From assembly GCF_014873535.1 (NCBI RefSeq), contig NZ_JADBEF010000001.1, positions 1,922,001-1,986,000 of the forward strand: a stretch of DNA of 64,000 nt. The letters run 5' to 3'. Both the position numbers and the translations under genes were made by a program. The notes under the pieces are model-generated. The model had not been told where the DNA came from. It did not search any database and saw only the letters and a program-made list of their open reading frames with translations. Of this stretch, positions 26,017 to 35,194 are shown in pieces. The stretch is from Nonomuraea africana (lineage in GTDB: Bacteria; Actinomycetota; Actinomycetes; Streptosporangiales; Streptosporangiaceae). The first letter of the stretch is position 1, and the number at the start of each line of letters is the position of its first letter.

Positions 26017-27003
26017 TCAGTCCAGCCAGCCCAGCCGGGCGGCGCGCACACCTGCTTGGAAACGGCTGCCCGCTCCGAGCATCGCAGACAGCTCGCCGAC
26101 CACCCGTGTCACCGTACGAGTCGACACACCGAGGCTGCGCGCGATGGCGTCGTCCTTGGCCCCCTCCGCCAGCATGCGGAGCACCGCGCGTTGCTGCTCC
26201 GTCAGCGTGCTGCCGTCCGCCGAGCGGGGCACGTCGTCGAGCTCGGATGCCGTCATCCAGAGGTAGTCGTAGATCGCCGCCAGTGACCTGACCACGTTGG
26301 CGCTCCGGATCAGCACCGCTCCTGCGTTCAAGTCGTCCGGATCGGCCTGGATGATCGCCAGGTGCCGGTCGTAGATCAGCATCCTGGTGGGGATGACCGG
26401 GGCGAGCCTGATGTCAATCCCACGCGCCGCCCGCGCTCGCAGGAGCTCCCGCATGGGAGGATCGGCCAGCGCGATCTGCGCGTGCATCGACCGCACGCGG
26501 ACGCCTTTGGTCACGTGGATCTTGTCGCGCTCGTGGATGATCCCCATTCTGCGGGGATCCCAGTTCGCCGGCGGGTGCAGGGCGACGACCTCGTGCCGTA
26601 CGGTCGCGGCCAGATCGTCCAGCCGCTGGGCGAGCCGCGTCGCGTGCTCCTCGCGGGGGTAGAACTCCACGTGAATGTCGGCGCCGTCCCCGAGAGCCAG
26701 TCCCAGGTAGTTCCTGGCCACGGCCGCTCTCATGACGTGCTGTTCGACGAGCTGGTCCAGGGCTCGATGGCCGCGCTCCAGGCTGAGCATCAGGGCCGCC
26801 GTCGTCTCGACGGTCAGCTCCGACTCGGGGTTGAGCAGACCGAGCCGTACCAGCCGGTTCCGTGCGCGGGACTCCTCGACCGGGGTCAGATCGAGCGCGG
26901 CCGACGCGGCGGCGAGCGACTCGCCTCCGGCCTGCATGCGCTGGTACAGGGCCTGGGCGTAGCGATCGTCGTCCCCGTGGGAGGAGCCAGTCTGATCAGA
27001 CAT
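26017..27003 (-). CDS. LuxR-type HTH regulator with TrmB-like N-terminal domain
   Basis: 328 residues. The N-terminal part (YAQALYQRMQAGGESLAAAS) resembles the winged helix of TrmB/PLD-like regulators. The middle (HVEFYPREEHATRLAQRLDD, LIYDRHLAII) is a phospholipase-D-like sensing fold. The C-terminal HTH is LTEQQRAVLRMLAEGAKDDA followed by ARSLGVSTRTVTRVV. This architecture is abundant in actinomycetes, usually as regulators of unknown ligand. ATG 27003; divergent from the HMA-domain gene. Confidence 0.85.
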   Translation of the reverse strand: MSDQTGSSHGDDDRYAQALYQRMQAGGESLAAASAALDLTPVEESRARNRLVRLGLLNPESELTVETTAALMLSLERGHRALDQLVEQHVMRAAVARNYLGLALGDGADIHVEFYPREEHATRLAQRLDDLAATVRHEVVALHPPANWDPRRMGIIHERDKIHVTKGVRVRSMHAQIALADPPMRELLRARAARGIDIRLAPVIPTRMLIYDRHLAIIQADPDDLNAGAVLIRSANVVRSLAAIYDYLWMTASELDDVPRSADGSTLTEQQRAVLRMLAEGAKDDAIARSLGVSTRTVTRVVGELSAMLGAGSRFQAGVRAARLGWLD

Positions 27004-27150
27004 ACGACCAACAGTAGGAGATGTCCTCTTCTCGCCATGGCGTGACCCCGAAGCCTTGGCGGCCCCGCAAAGCGCTCCGGCTCCGCGAAGATCTCTCATG
27101 AGGGCGGACTCGCCTGATCTTCGTACGCATGAAGCGCAAGGAGGAACGGG

Positions 27151-27384
27151 ATGATCACCGTTGCCTACAGTCTGGTCACCTACATCGTCACGGGGCTGTC
27201 TCCGGACAGCTGCGGCCACTGTTTCGCCGGCATCAAAGGCGAGCTCATCCAGGTGCCGGGTGTCGTCGGCGTGGACATGAACCCGAGGGAGGCGAAGATC
27301 AGCATCCTGACCGACGGTCCCGTGGACGAGGAACTCGTCAGGGCGGCGATCGACGCCGCCGGATGCGATGTCGTCGGTTCCTGA
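27151..27384 (+). CDS. Heavy-metal-associated domain protein
   Basis: 77 residues with the HMA fold pattern. The metal site is altered to GLSPDSCGHC, keeping CxxC but replacing the usual MT with PDS. The remainder (IKGELIQVPGVVGVDMNPRE, VRAAIDAAGCDVV) is standard. Probably a Cu(I) or other soft-metal chaperone separate from the csoR operon. AAGGAGGAACGGG precedes ATG 27151. A hairpin terminator follows. Confidence 0.85.
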   Translation: MITVAYSLVTYIVTGLSPDSCGHCFAGIKGELIQVPGVVGVDMNPREAKISILTDGPVDEELVRAAIDAAGCDVVGS

Positions 27385-27395
27385 CACACCTGGTT

Positions 27396-27427
27396 CTGTC
27401 GGGCATCGCGGTCGCGATGCCCGACAG
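27396..27427 (+). terminator. Hairpin terminator after the HMA gene
   Basis: CTGTCGGGCATCGCG and CGCGATGCCCGACAG, a perfect 15-bp stem with loop GT. Confidence 0.8.
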
Positions 27428-27514
27428 GCCGCCTTACTAGCGCGGATAGTAAAGTGGCTGTGAGGACGGCGACCACCTGGATCGGCACGCCAAGCGTGGA
27501 AGGCACTGTCGAGG

Positions 27515-28489
27515 TCAGGGGCGAACCGCTCCGAGCAGTCGACCTCGCCAGTAGTCGTCGAGGTCGACGACCTTGACGACGTCTCCGGTCTGGGGTGAGT
27601 GGACCATCTTCCCGTTGCCCGCGTACATCCCCATGTGCCCCAATCCCTTGCTGAAAAGCAGGTCACCGGGTTGCAGCGCGTCGAGGGACACGCGGCGGTC
27701 CGCGCCCCAGCTCCACTGGTCCCAGGTCGTGCGGGGCAGCTCGACTCCCGCGGTCCGCCAGCTGGCCTGGGTGAAGCCCGAGCAGTCGTAGGAACCGGGC
27801 CCGGTGCCGCCGTACTGGTATGGCTTGCCGATCTGCGCGTAGGCGAACTGCAGCGCCAGACGGGCGTTGCCCGAGGCGGGGCCGGTGTAGGCGATGCCGG
27901 TGCTCTGGGGGTTGCCGACCTTGAAGGCGCCCAGCCTGCGGAGGAGCTTGGTCTGTTCGCTCACCAGCTTGTCGACCTTCGACTTCTCCCCGCGAACCTG
28001 GTCCCGCGCGGCGTCGGCCTCGGACAGCACGGCCTTGGCGGCATTGCGCTGAACGCGCAGCTCCTTAGTGGCCGCTTCGAAAGCGGCGAGCTCCGCCGTG
28101 GTGGCCTGTGCCATCTGCTCGATCGAGGCCAGCGAGCCCAGCATCGCCTGGGGTTCGCCCTGGACGATCAGCCCCTCCCAACTGGACAGGTCGCCGTACT
28201 GGTAGCTGTTGACCGCCACCGCGACCAGGCTCTCGCGCAGGGTCTCGACGCGCGCTCCCTTGAGCTTGAGATCGGTGTTGAGGTCGTCGTACTTCTTCTT
28301 GGCCTTCCGGTACGCCTCGGTGGCCTGGTTGTACTTCTCGACCATCTGGTCGGCGCGCTCGTTGAGCTTGACGAGCTTGGCTCTGGCCTGCGGGATGGTG
28401 GGCGGCGGTTCGGCGAGGGCGCCCCCATGAACGGAGATCAAGGCGGCCAGAGCGAGCACCACGGCCGCGGACGTCCGTCCCAGCTTCAT
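27515..28489 (-). CDS. Secreted NlpC/P60 (C40) cell-wall endopeptidase with coiled coil
   Basis: 324 residues: signal peptide (to about residue 27, ALA), a long coiled coil (about 35-190, LNERADQMVEKYNQATEAYR and onward), then the NlpC/P60 domain. The catalytic Cys is in YDCSGFTQASW and the His in GHMGMYAGNGKMVH. It resembles RipA/CwlO-like hydrolases that cut peptide stems of peptidoglycan during growth or division; the coiled coil usually recruits an activator such as FtsEX. ATG 28489 or the adjoining GTG 28492. Confidence 0.92.
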   Translation of the reverse strand: MKLGRTSAAVVLALAALISVHGGALAEPPPTIPQARAKLVKLNERADQMVEKYNQATEAYRKAKKKYDDLNTDLKLKGARVETLRESLVAVAVNSYQYGDLSSWEGLIVQGEPQAMLGSLASIEQMAQATTAELAAFEAATKELRVQRNAAKAVLSEADAARDQVRGEKSKVDKLVSEQTKLLRRLGAFKVGNPQSTGIAYTGPASGNARLALQFAYAQIGKPYQYGGTGPGSYDCSGFTQASWRTAGVELPRTTWDQWSWGADRRVSLDALQPGDLLFSKGLGHMGMYAGNGKMVHSPQTGDVVKVVDLDDYWRGRLLGAVRP

Positions 28490-28845
28490 CACTACGACGC
28501 TCCCTCGTACTCACATCGACCTGGGGCGAAATGGTACAGAAGCGAAGCAGCTCTTTTGTTCCGATCGGCGCGTTCCGTGCGCCAAGACGGCGGCGCACGA
28601 CGTACTATCCGCCGTCGTCTTTGAGCCCAACGTGTTGACTGACGCAGGTCGCACAGGCTTTCGCCTGGACCGGCCGACCGGTGGAGCCGGTTGGCAACTG
28701 ATGCCGAAAATCTGCCGTATGTGGGCCTAACCCTTCCTCCTACAACCTGTAGGACGTATGTTCCAGGCGGCGTACGTTTCCAGCGGCCTGAGGCTGTGGA
28801 CTCGTGCGCCGCACATGTCCTGGTCAACAAGACAAGAGGTCCGGC
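28490..28845. other. Divergent intergenic region with a palindrome
   Basis: 356 bp without a gene. CCTACAACCTGTAGG (28739-28753) is a perfect inverted repeat with 6-bp arms, about 95 bp before the start at 28846 and likely an operator. The preceding CCTTCCTCCTACA also occurs at 35137-35149, upstream of the riboswitch-controlled CHAP gene. No ydaO-like element is present here. Confidence 0.4.
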
Positions 28846-30771
28846 ATGCGAAGAGGCTTACGGGTACTCCCTGTCGCCGTTCTACTGACATTCGCCGCCA
28901 GCGGCGTCGGCAACGCGAGCTCCGAACCGCCGCCTACTCCCACACCAAAGGCCAAGAGCAGCACGCTGGAGTTCAAGGACCCCGAGATCGCAGGCGGGCA
29001 CGACCACCAGCACGGCGGGAACGAGGGGCACCTCCCCGGCACCAGCAAGAACATGGAACTGGTCGCGAAGCTCGATGTCAGCGGGGCGACCGGCGAGAAC
29101 AGGGAAGGCCACATCGCCGACGTCGCCGTATTCGGACAGCATGCCTACCTGGCAGCCCGCCGGCTGAACACGAACCCCTGCGGCGCGGGCGGCTTCTACA
29201 CAGTCGACATCTCCGACCCCAAGCAGCCGAAAGAGCTCTCCTTCACCGCATTCCCCGCCGGCTCCTACCCGGGCGAAGGCATGCAGGTAATCACGATCGA
29301 CACCGCGTCGTTCAAGGGCGACATCCTCGTCACCAACAACGAGATCTGCTCCGATGCGCCCGAGGCCGTCGGCGGCATGTCCATCTACAGCGTGACCGAC
29401 CCCAAGAACATCGTCCCGCTTGCGGTCGGCAAGGGCGACTTCAACGACGGCACGCAGACCGTCGCCAACCAGGAGCACAGCGTCTTCGCCTGGCAGGCGG
29501 GCGAGCGGGCATTCGCGATGATGTCCGACGACGAGGAGCAGTCCGTCGGCGACGTCGACATCATGGAGATCACCGATCCGGCCAATCCCACGCTGATCGC
29601 TGAGACCAGCATCGCCGACTGGCCGACCGCTGAAGTGGGCGCCAACGGCCAGACCGTCTTCCTGCACGACATGCAGATCAAGAAGGTCCGCGACCAGTGG
29701 CTGGGACTGCTGTCCTACTGGGACGCGGGGTGGGTGATCCTGAACCTCACCGACCCGGCCAAGCCGGTCTTCCTGGCCGATTCGAAGTATCCCGACCCGG
29801 ACAAGCTTCTCGGGTTCACACCGCCGGAAGGCAACGGCCACCAGGCCGAATGGACACGTGACAACAAGTTCATCGTCGGCACCGACGAGGACTTCTCCCC
29901 GTCGCGGACCTCCTTCCAGGTCACGAGCGGGCCGAACGCCGGCACCTACGGAGCAGGCGAGTTCGACTGGACTGTCCCGATCAACACCCTGCCCGGCCAG
30001 ACCTTCCAGGGTGCGAAGACCGTCTGGGGCGGAACGGGTTGCGAGGAGGACGTCAACGGAAACGGGATCAGCGACCGGGCCGAGGTCCCGACCAAGGCGG
30101 CCAGCGGCGCCGACGTCGTCGTCTTCACCCGGGGAGCCTGCTTCTTCTCCGTCAAGGTGGAGTCCGGCCAGCTGGCCGGATACGACAAGGTGATCGTCAT
30201 TCAGAGCCACGTCGCCACCAGCAACGGAAGGTTCGCTGACGGGTTCTTCTGCGGCGCTCAGGGCCATGACTTCACGATCACCGCTTCGGCGATCTGCGTC
30301 GGTCACAGGGCAGGCCACCTGCTCTTCGAGGACGCCCCTGAATACACATCTGCACCCGAGGGCTCGGACATGCCGGCGCTCGGCACGATCGGTGCAGGGG
30401 TCAAGGCGACGACCACGTTCGACGGCTGGGGCACCGTGCACCTGCTCGACGGCAAGACCCTCAAGGAGATCGACAACTACGCGATCAGCGAGGCATTGGA
30501 CCCGGCGTTCGCCTCGGGCTTCGGTGACCTCTCCGTACACGAGGTCGCCACCGATCCCGAGCGCAGTGACCTGGCCTACCTGTCCTACTACGCCGGTGGA
30601 ATGCGAGTGATCAAGGTAGGTGCGAAGGGCATCGAGGAAGTCGGCCGGTACATCAACGAGGACGGCAACAACTTCTGGGGGGTCGAGGCTCAGCAGATAA
30701 GGGGCAAGACCTACGTCTTCGGCAGCGACCGCGACAGCGGTCTGTGGATCTTCCGCTACACGGGTCGCTGA
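28846..30771 (+). CDS. Secreted LVIVD-repeat / PA-domain protein
   Basis: 641 residues. Signal peptide MRRGLRVLPVAVLLTFAASG. The mature start is rich in His (GGHDHQHGGNEGHLPG). Repeated blades such as FYTVDISDPKQPKELSF and MEITDPANPTLIAE are LVIVD-type propeller repeats. A PA-like insertion (GADVVVFTRGACFFSVKVE, with several Cys) follows around residue 420, and the end returns to propeller blades (GLWIFRY). The protein would act outside the cell, possibly binding metal or surface ligands. ATG 28846 has AAGAGG upstream. Confidence 0.8.
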   Translation: MRRGLRVLPVAVLLTFAASGVGNASSEPPPTPTPKAKSSTLEFKDPEIAGGHDHQHGGNEGHLPGTSKNMELVAKLDVSGATGENREGHIADVAVFGQHAYLAARRLNTNPCGAGGFYTVDISDPKQPKELSFTAFPAGSYPGEGMQVITIDTASFKGDILVTNNEICSDAPEAVGGMSIYSVTDPKNIVPLAVGKGDFNDGTQTVANQEHSVFAWQAGERAFAMMSDDEEQSVGDVDIMEITDPANPTLIAETSIADWPTAEVGANGQTVFLHDMQIKKVRDQWLGLLSYWDAGWVILNLTDPAKPVFLADSKYPDPDKLLGFTPPEGNGHQAEWTRDNKFIVGTDEDFSPSRTSFQVTSGPNAGTYGAGEFDWTVPINTLPGQTFQGAKTVWGGTGCEEDVNGNGISDRAEVPTKAASGADVVVFTRGACFFSVKVESGQLAGYDKVIVIQSHVATSNGRFADGFFCGAQGHDFTITASAICVGHRAGHLLFEDAPEYTSAPEGSDMPALGTIGAGVKATTTFDGWGTVHLLDGKTLKEIDNYAISEALDPAFASGFGDLSVHEVATDPERSDLAYLSYYAGGMRVIKVGAKGIEEVGRYINEDGNNFWGVEAQQIRGKTYVFGSDRDSGLWIFRYTGR

Positions 30772-30778
30772 GTTTCGT

Positions 30779-30814
30779 ACGGCTTGCGCCGGACCGCCTT
30801 CCGGCGCAAGCCGT
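30779..30814 (+). terminator. Hairpin terminator
   Basis: ACGGCTTGCGCCGG and CCGGCGCAAGCCGT, a perfect 14-bp stem with an 8-nt loop, just after the stop at 30771. Confidence 0.8.
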
Positions 30815-30970
30815 CCCACGACCTCCACCCACCTTCCGTAGCCGCGGGGCCGCGCGATGGAGAGCCGCTGACAGGAAGGGCCGCGCGCACGGAGTGCTGG
30901 CAGCCTGCCGTTCACCATGTCAGTCGACGGGTAGAGGTGCTGGACCAGCGACGGAAGGGGAGAAGAGACG

Positions 30971-31378
30971 ATGACGCTCCAAGTCGCGGAGATGCTTTCC
31001 GCTTATCCCAAGGATCTGGGCAACGTGGATCGGCAGAAGCTGACCGCGTGCATCGAACAATGTCTGCGGTGCGGCCAGGCCTGTACCGCGTGCGCGGACG
31101 CCTGCCTGAGCGAGGACAATGTCGCCGACATGGCCACGTGCGTTCGGACCGATCTCGACTGCGCGGACATCTGCGAGACGACCGCACGAGTACTGTCGCG
31201 GCACACGGGGTACGACGCCAACCTGACCCGCGCCGTCCTCGAGGCGTGTGCGCAGGCGTGCAAGGCGTGCGGGGACGAGTGCGAGCGGCACAGCAAGCAC
31301 GAACACTGCGCGGTCTGCGCCCGGGCCTGCCGCGACTGCGAGCGGGCGTGCCGGGAGCTGATCGCCGCTCTCGGCTGA
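30971..31378 (+). CDS. Four-helix-bundle copper storage protein (Csp family)
   Basis: 135 residues with 18 cysteines in CxxxC spacing along four helices (ACIEQCLRCGQACTACADAC; LEACAQACKACGDECERHSK; HCAVCARACRDCERAC). Csp1/Csp3 proteins store many Cu(I) ions in the core of such bundles. No signal peptide is present, so the cytosolic Csp3 type fits. GGGGAGAAGAGACG precedes ATG 30971. No CsoR box is visible nearby. Confidence 0.92.
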   Translation: MTLQVAEMLSAYPKDLGNVDRQKLTACIEQCLRCGQACTACADACLSEDNVADMATCVRTDLDCADICETTARVLSRHTGYDANLTRAVLEACAQACKACGDECERHSKHEHCAVCARACRDCERACRELIAALG

Positions 31379-31472
31379 GCGGTAAGCAGGCGGAAGGGGT
31401 TCCCTCCCGCGCCGGGTGTCGTCGTGACGTGCCGGCGCGCCGAGGCCTCGAGCGCGGGCGGCGGGCCGGTCG

Positions 31473-32468
31473 TCACCGCGACGGCACGATGGCCAGCCCA
31501 TGCGGACCAGGGCCCACCTCGACGGATTTCTTCAGTCGGCCCGACGAGTCCACGAACGTCACACTGCCAGTGCCGTGCACCGCGACGGCCACGAGGTCCT
31601 CAAGGGCCACGACATGGTGCGGAGCCGCTCCGACACGCACCTCGCCGGAGGGTCTCCTGGTGGCCGCGTCGATTCGGCTGATGGTGCCCCGGTGGTTGTC
31701 CGACACCCACACGTCTTGTTCGGCGAAGGCGAAGTGGTGCGGCTCCTCGCCGACTCGCAGCCGCGCGACCACTCGAAGGGTGGTCGCGGAGGCCACCGTG
31801 AGCTGGGATGAAGACCAGTTGCTCAGCCAGACCTCGCGGCCGTCCCTGGTGAATGCCACATCGTGCGGCGCCCCTCCCAGGTCGGGTTCGGCCTCCAGCC
31901 GGCCGTCATGCGCGGATCTGACCTGGACGGTGGAGGCGCCGTCGATCGTCACCCACACCCGTTTCCCGTCCGGAGAGACGTCGAGGTCGTGGGGCTTACC
32001 GCTCGTCGGGATCCGACGTGTGATCTCGCCCTGGGGGACGGACACTGCCACAAGCCGGCGGCCCTGTTCGGCCGTGACCCACAGCGTCTCACCGTCCGGC
32101 GTGAAGGCGGCGTCGTGCGGATAGCCGGGCAACGGAGTCCTGGCGAGAATCCGGCCGTCGCGACCGTCCAGGAGGGTCACCCGGTCGGAGCGAGGGCTGG
32201 TGACGGCGACGTATCTACCGTCGGCGCTGGCGGTCACGTTGTGCGGGCCGGGAGGAACGCGCACGCGCCGGGTGACCCGCCACTCGGGGCCGGTGACGAG
32301 CACGACCTGGGCCGCGTCCTCCAACGCGACGAAGAGCCGATGCGCCGGCTGCGGGGAAGGTGTCGGCGCAACGCCTGCGCGCAGGTCGTTGCCGCTACCG
32401 ATGTATGACGCAGCGGCCACTGCGATGGCGAGAACGCAGGTCAGGGCCGCCCGCATCGAACAGGCCAT
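31473..32468 (-). CDS. Secreted YVTN-type beta-propeller protein
   Basis: 331 residues with a signal segment (AALTCVLAIAVAAASYIG) and about six blades of about 42 residues, each with a (P)HD/HN..FTPDG..LWVT pattern (GYPHDAAFTPDGETLWVT; GKPHDLDVSPDGKRVWVT; GAPHDVAFTRDGREVWLS). A His follows the Pro in nearly every blade. Function unknown; propellers of this type bind ligands or metals outside the cell. Convergent with csp. ATG 32468 follows GATGAGGGTGG. Confidence 0.8.
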   Translation of the reverse strand: MACSMRAALTCVLAIAVAAASYIGSGNDLRAGVAPTPSPQPAHRLFVALEDAAQVVLVTGPEWRVTRRVRVPPGPHNVTASADGRYVAVTSPRSDRVTLLDGRDGRILARTPLPGYPHDAAFTPDGETLWVTAEQGRRLVAVSVPQGEITRRIPTSGKPHDLDVSPDGKRVWVTIDGASTVQVRSAHDGRLEAEPDLGGAPHDVAFTRDGREVWLSNWSSSQLTVASATTLRVVARLRVGEEPHHFAFAEQDVWVSDNHRGTISRIDAATRRPSGEVRVGAAPHHVVALEDLVAVAVHGTGSVTFVDSSGRLKKSVEVGPGPHGLAIVPSR

Positions 32469-32604
32469 AGTCCACCCTCATCCCGCGACGGGGGTTTCTG
32501 TCAAGACGCGGCGAATGAGGGCGTGGTTCGCGTTGTTGGTCGTACGGCATGCGGCACAGGTGGCCCGGGGTTGGGCCGGGCCACCCGGAACGTCATCGCG
32601 GCCG

Positions 32605-33261
32605 TCAGGCGTAGATCGGGTATCCGTAGCCCACGACGTCGGACTTCGGCCTGATCCGCTGCTCCACCTTGCCGTTGCCGGTGTTGCCTTCGATCGTGGT
32701 GATCGTGCCGTCGCCGTTGTCCTTCTTCACCAGACCCATGTGGTCGATGGCGCTCAGGCTCTTGCTGTCGTCCCAGGCGAAGTACACGACGGCGCCGGGC
32801 TTGGCGGTGGTACCCCAGCGCTCGTTGGCCTTGAACCACTTGGCCCAGGTCACGGTGTAGGCGTCCCAGCCGACCAGGGGCCGGATGCCGGCCTTCTCGC
32901 CGACCCAGGAGACGAACATGGCGCACCAGGGCGCGTTGGCGTAGGCCCTGACGTTGCCGCCGTCGCGGGCGAGGGTCTCCTTGGCCCGGGGGCTGCTCAT
33001 GTACCAGTTGTGGAACTCGGTGCCGCCGCCGCTGGCGTTCTCCGCGACACCGATCTTCTGCTCGGCCACCCTCAGCAGGTCTTCGGCCTTCACCTTGGGC
33101 AGTTTCTCCGCGGCGATCTCGAGGGAGGTCTTCTTGGGCAGCGAGACGGAGTGGTGACCGTCGGCGAAGGCGGGGGAGCCGGCGAGAACTCCACCGGCGA
33201 GCACGCTCGCTCCGAGGACGAGGCGTGACAGGCGGTTGAGCATGGGGGACTGCTTGGACAT
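32605..33261 (-). CDS. Secreted CHAP-domain protein under c-di-AMP riboswitch control
   Basis: 218 residues: signal peptide ending SPAFA, a short linker, and a CHAP amidase/peptidase-like domain with the Cys in NAPWCAMFVSWVGEKAG and the His in IDHMGLV. The family cleaves peptidoglycan. Start 33261 was preferred over ATG 33288 because an AGAGGAG ribosome site lies between them, after the riboswitch. Spacing is long, so the start is uncertain. In actinomycetes such genes with ydaO elements include resuscitation and spore-germination hydrolases. Confidence 0.85.
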   Translation of the reverse strand: MSKQSPMLNRLSRLVLGASVLAGGVLAGSPAFADGHHSVSLPKKTSLEIAAEKLPKVKAEDLLRVAEQKIGVAENASGGGTEFHNWYMSSPRAKETLARDGGNVRAYANAPWCAMFVSWVGEKAGIRPLVGWDAYTVTWAKWFKANERWGTTAKPGAVVYFAWDDSKSLSAIDHMGLVKKDNGDGTITTIEGNTGNGKVEQRIRPKSDVVGYGYPIYA

Positions 33262-33289
33262 GCGGGGGTTGTGCTCCTCTGCTTCCATA

Positions 33290-33415
33290 CCGCCTACCGG
33301 GTTAGCTGACGGGTTCGGGCGTGGAAGTGCCCTACGAGCGTGGTGCTCGATTCACCCCAGAAAGGTGGGTCCCCGGCTCCGCTGGATCGCGGACTCGGCG
33401 GCCGCGCCGTACTTG
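33290..33415 (-). ncRNA. ydaO-type c-di-AMP riboswitch (copy 1)
   Basis: On the reverse strand the conserved blocks appear in order: CCGGGGACCCA, GGGGTGAATC, GTAGGGC, CCCGAACCCGTCAGCTAACC and GGTAGGCGG. The last block ends a few bases before the CHAP gene. Binding of c-di-AMP normally turns expression off. The 5' limit is approximate. Confidence 0.9.
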
Positions 33416-33754
33416 GAGGAAGAGATCGTCCAAGGACGTCGCGCGGTCTCGGCAAGATGGAGCGCCACGCACTGCGTGGCGCTTTCAGCTCCACAAACTA
33501 CGTAAGAGGTACATAAAACGCAAAGGGTTCATCAACGTCGCCGACCGAAACCCCCTCGTGAGCTGCTGTTCGGCGATCCAAACTTTACCTTCGGCGGTAC
33601 TCTCCACCGGCCCACGGGGTGCATCAGCCCGCTGTGATCGTTCGGAGGCGTTTCACGCCCCCATACGGACATATTTGTGGCGGCATGATTGCTTCTGAGA
33701 CCCTCGGTAACAGTCATGAGGGCGCAGCGAAGGGCCATGGGAGAGTGACGGGTG

Positions 33755-34144
33755 ATGGCGGAGTTCGGCCCGCTTGAGCAGGCAATCATGGAAGCACTGT
33801 GGACGGCGAACGGGCCGCTCCTGATCCGCGAACTGCTCGATCAGATCAACCGCGGAAGGGACAAACCTCTCGCCTACACCACGGTTCAGACAGTCACCGA
33901 CAGGCTCGCCCGGAAGGGCTTCGTCACTCGCAGGCCCGTGGGGATCGCCATCGCCTACACGGCCGTGGCCAGCCGCGAGGAACATGTCGTGGCAGTCATG
34001 CTCGAGGCGCTGGCCAACCTGCCGGAGCGAGGGCCTGCTCTCGCCAGATTCGCCGAGAGCGTCGACCCTGACGACGCCCAACGACTTCTCGACGCCCTCA
34101 CGTACCGCTCGTCGGACATCAACGAAAAGCGTGAGGCGCCGTGA
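33755..34144 (+). CDS. BlaI/MecI-family repressor
   Basis: 129 residues, standard BlaI length. It has an N-terminal winged helix with FGPLEQAIMEALWTANGPLL and YTTVQTVTDRLARKGFVTRR, and a helical dimerisation end. The GTG three bases upstream (33752) is an alternative start. The stop overlaps the M56 gene start, giving the standard BlaI-BlaR1-like pair in which the metallopeptidase inactivates the repressor on a cell-envelope signal. Which genes it represses is not evident. Confidence 0.92.
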   Translation: MAEFGPLEQAIMEALWTANGPLLIRELLDQINRGRDKPLAYTTVQTVTDRLARKGFVTRRPVGIAIAYTAVASREEHVVAVMLEALANLPERGPALARFAESVDPDDAQRLLDALTYRSSDINEKREAP

Positions 34145-35061
34145 CGATGATCGTCGCCGGCCTGGTCGTCGCCCTATATTTGATCAGCCAGTGGGCGGGG
34201 CCGGTCCTCGCGCGTGCCACATGGCCCTCTCGTCGGCCGGCGACGGCTGTGGTTCTGTGGGTGAGCCTCCTCGCCGCCATGGCCGTTGTTTTGCTCACCT
34301 TGACGCTCATGATTCTCGCCTGGCCGCCGGGACCGCTGCACAGGTGGTTCGAGCACCTGCGTTCCTGTATGCCAGGTCACACTCATGTCGGAGAACTGGC
34401 CGCATTAGCCGTCGCGGTGGTGGGTGGTGGCTGGCTCCTGCTGGCCGCGTGGCGAGGGATGACCCGCGTCAGCCGTACGGTCACCGAACGACGGCGACAC
34501 CACGAGATGGTTCAGCTGATCGCGCGGTATCCCGACAGCCCCAGGGACGTCTGCCTCATCGAGCATCCCTTCGCGCTCATCTACTGCCTGCCGAGGCGGG
34601 CGCGGCCGATCGTGATGACCACCGGTCTGCTGAAGCAACTGGACGGCGCGCAGGTGGAGGCTGTACTGGAGCACGAACGGTGCCATCTCCAGCACCGTCA
34701 TCACCTGGTGCTCGCCGTCGCGGACGCCATGCGCACGGCACTTCCGTGGTCGGCGACCGTGAAGCACGCCGTGACCGAGCTCTCAACGCTGGTCGAGATG
34801 GTGGCGGACGACGCGGCCGTCCGGCGGTGCGGGGTGGCCCCGGTCGTCGACGCGCTCCACCGGCTCACTCCCGTGACGGGACCGACCGGGAGTCTGGGGG
34901 CGGGTGACGAGTCGGGGCGGCGGATGAAGCAACGAATCGCTCGACTTGAGGCAGGCCGTGGGCAGGCTCGCCACCCCGGCCCGAGAGCCGTGCTCCTGCT
35001 GTCCCTGGCAACTCTGTCCGGCGTCCTGCTCGCCGCCGTTGCCCTGCACCTTCCCTGTTGA
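34141..35061 (+). CDS. M56-family membrane metallopeptidase (BlaR1-like)
   Basis: 306 residues with helices near 5-15, 35-60, 80-105 and at the C-terminus (VLLLSLATLSGVLLAAVALH). The zinc site is HERCH in VLEHERCHLQHRHH, with a following EMVADD glutamate. No extracellular penicillin-binding domain is present, so it is the short type common in actinomycetes. Coupled to blaI by GTGA overlap. Probably cleaves the BlaI repressor. Confidence 0.9.
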   Translation: MTMIVAGLVVALYLISQWAGPVLARATWPSRRPATAVVLWVSLLAAMAVVLLTLTLMILAWPPGPLHRWFEHLRSCMPGHTHVGELAALAVAVVGGGWLLLAAWRGMTRVSRTVTERRRHHEMVQLIARYPDSPRDVCLIEHPFALIYCLPRRARPIVMTTGLLKQLDGAQVEAVLEHERCHLQHRHHLVLAVADAMRTALPWSATVKHAVTELSTLVEMVADDAAVRRCGVAPVVDALHRLTPVTGPTGSLGAGDESGRRMKQRIARLEAGRGQARHPGPRAVLLLSLATLSGVLLAAVALHLPC

Positions 35062-35194
35062 CAGCGAGTAAGCGGCCAAGCAGCGATTGGTAGATCTTTT
35101 GTGCCTATTGCTGCGGTTTGGTCAAGGAATCGCTACCTTCCTCCTACATCGCACGTACTGATCGGCGACTTGCCTTCACCCCCGAGGGCGGCCG

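Noticed and set aside
28490..28845. c-di-AMP riboswitch upstream of the NlpC/P60 gene
   Set aside because: The conserved CCGTCAGCTAACC and GGTGAATC blocks are absent on both strands.
28882..30918. 678-codon reverse frame opposite the LVIVD protein
   Set aside because: No ribosome site or motif; the forward gene has signal peptide and repeats.
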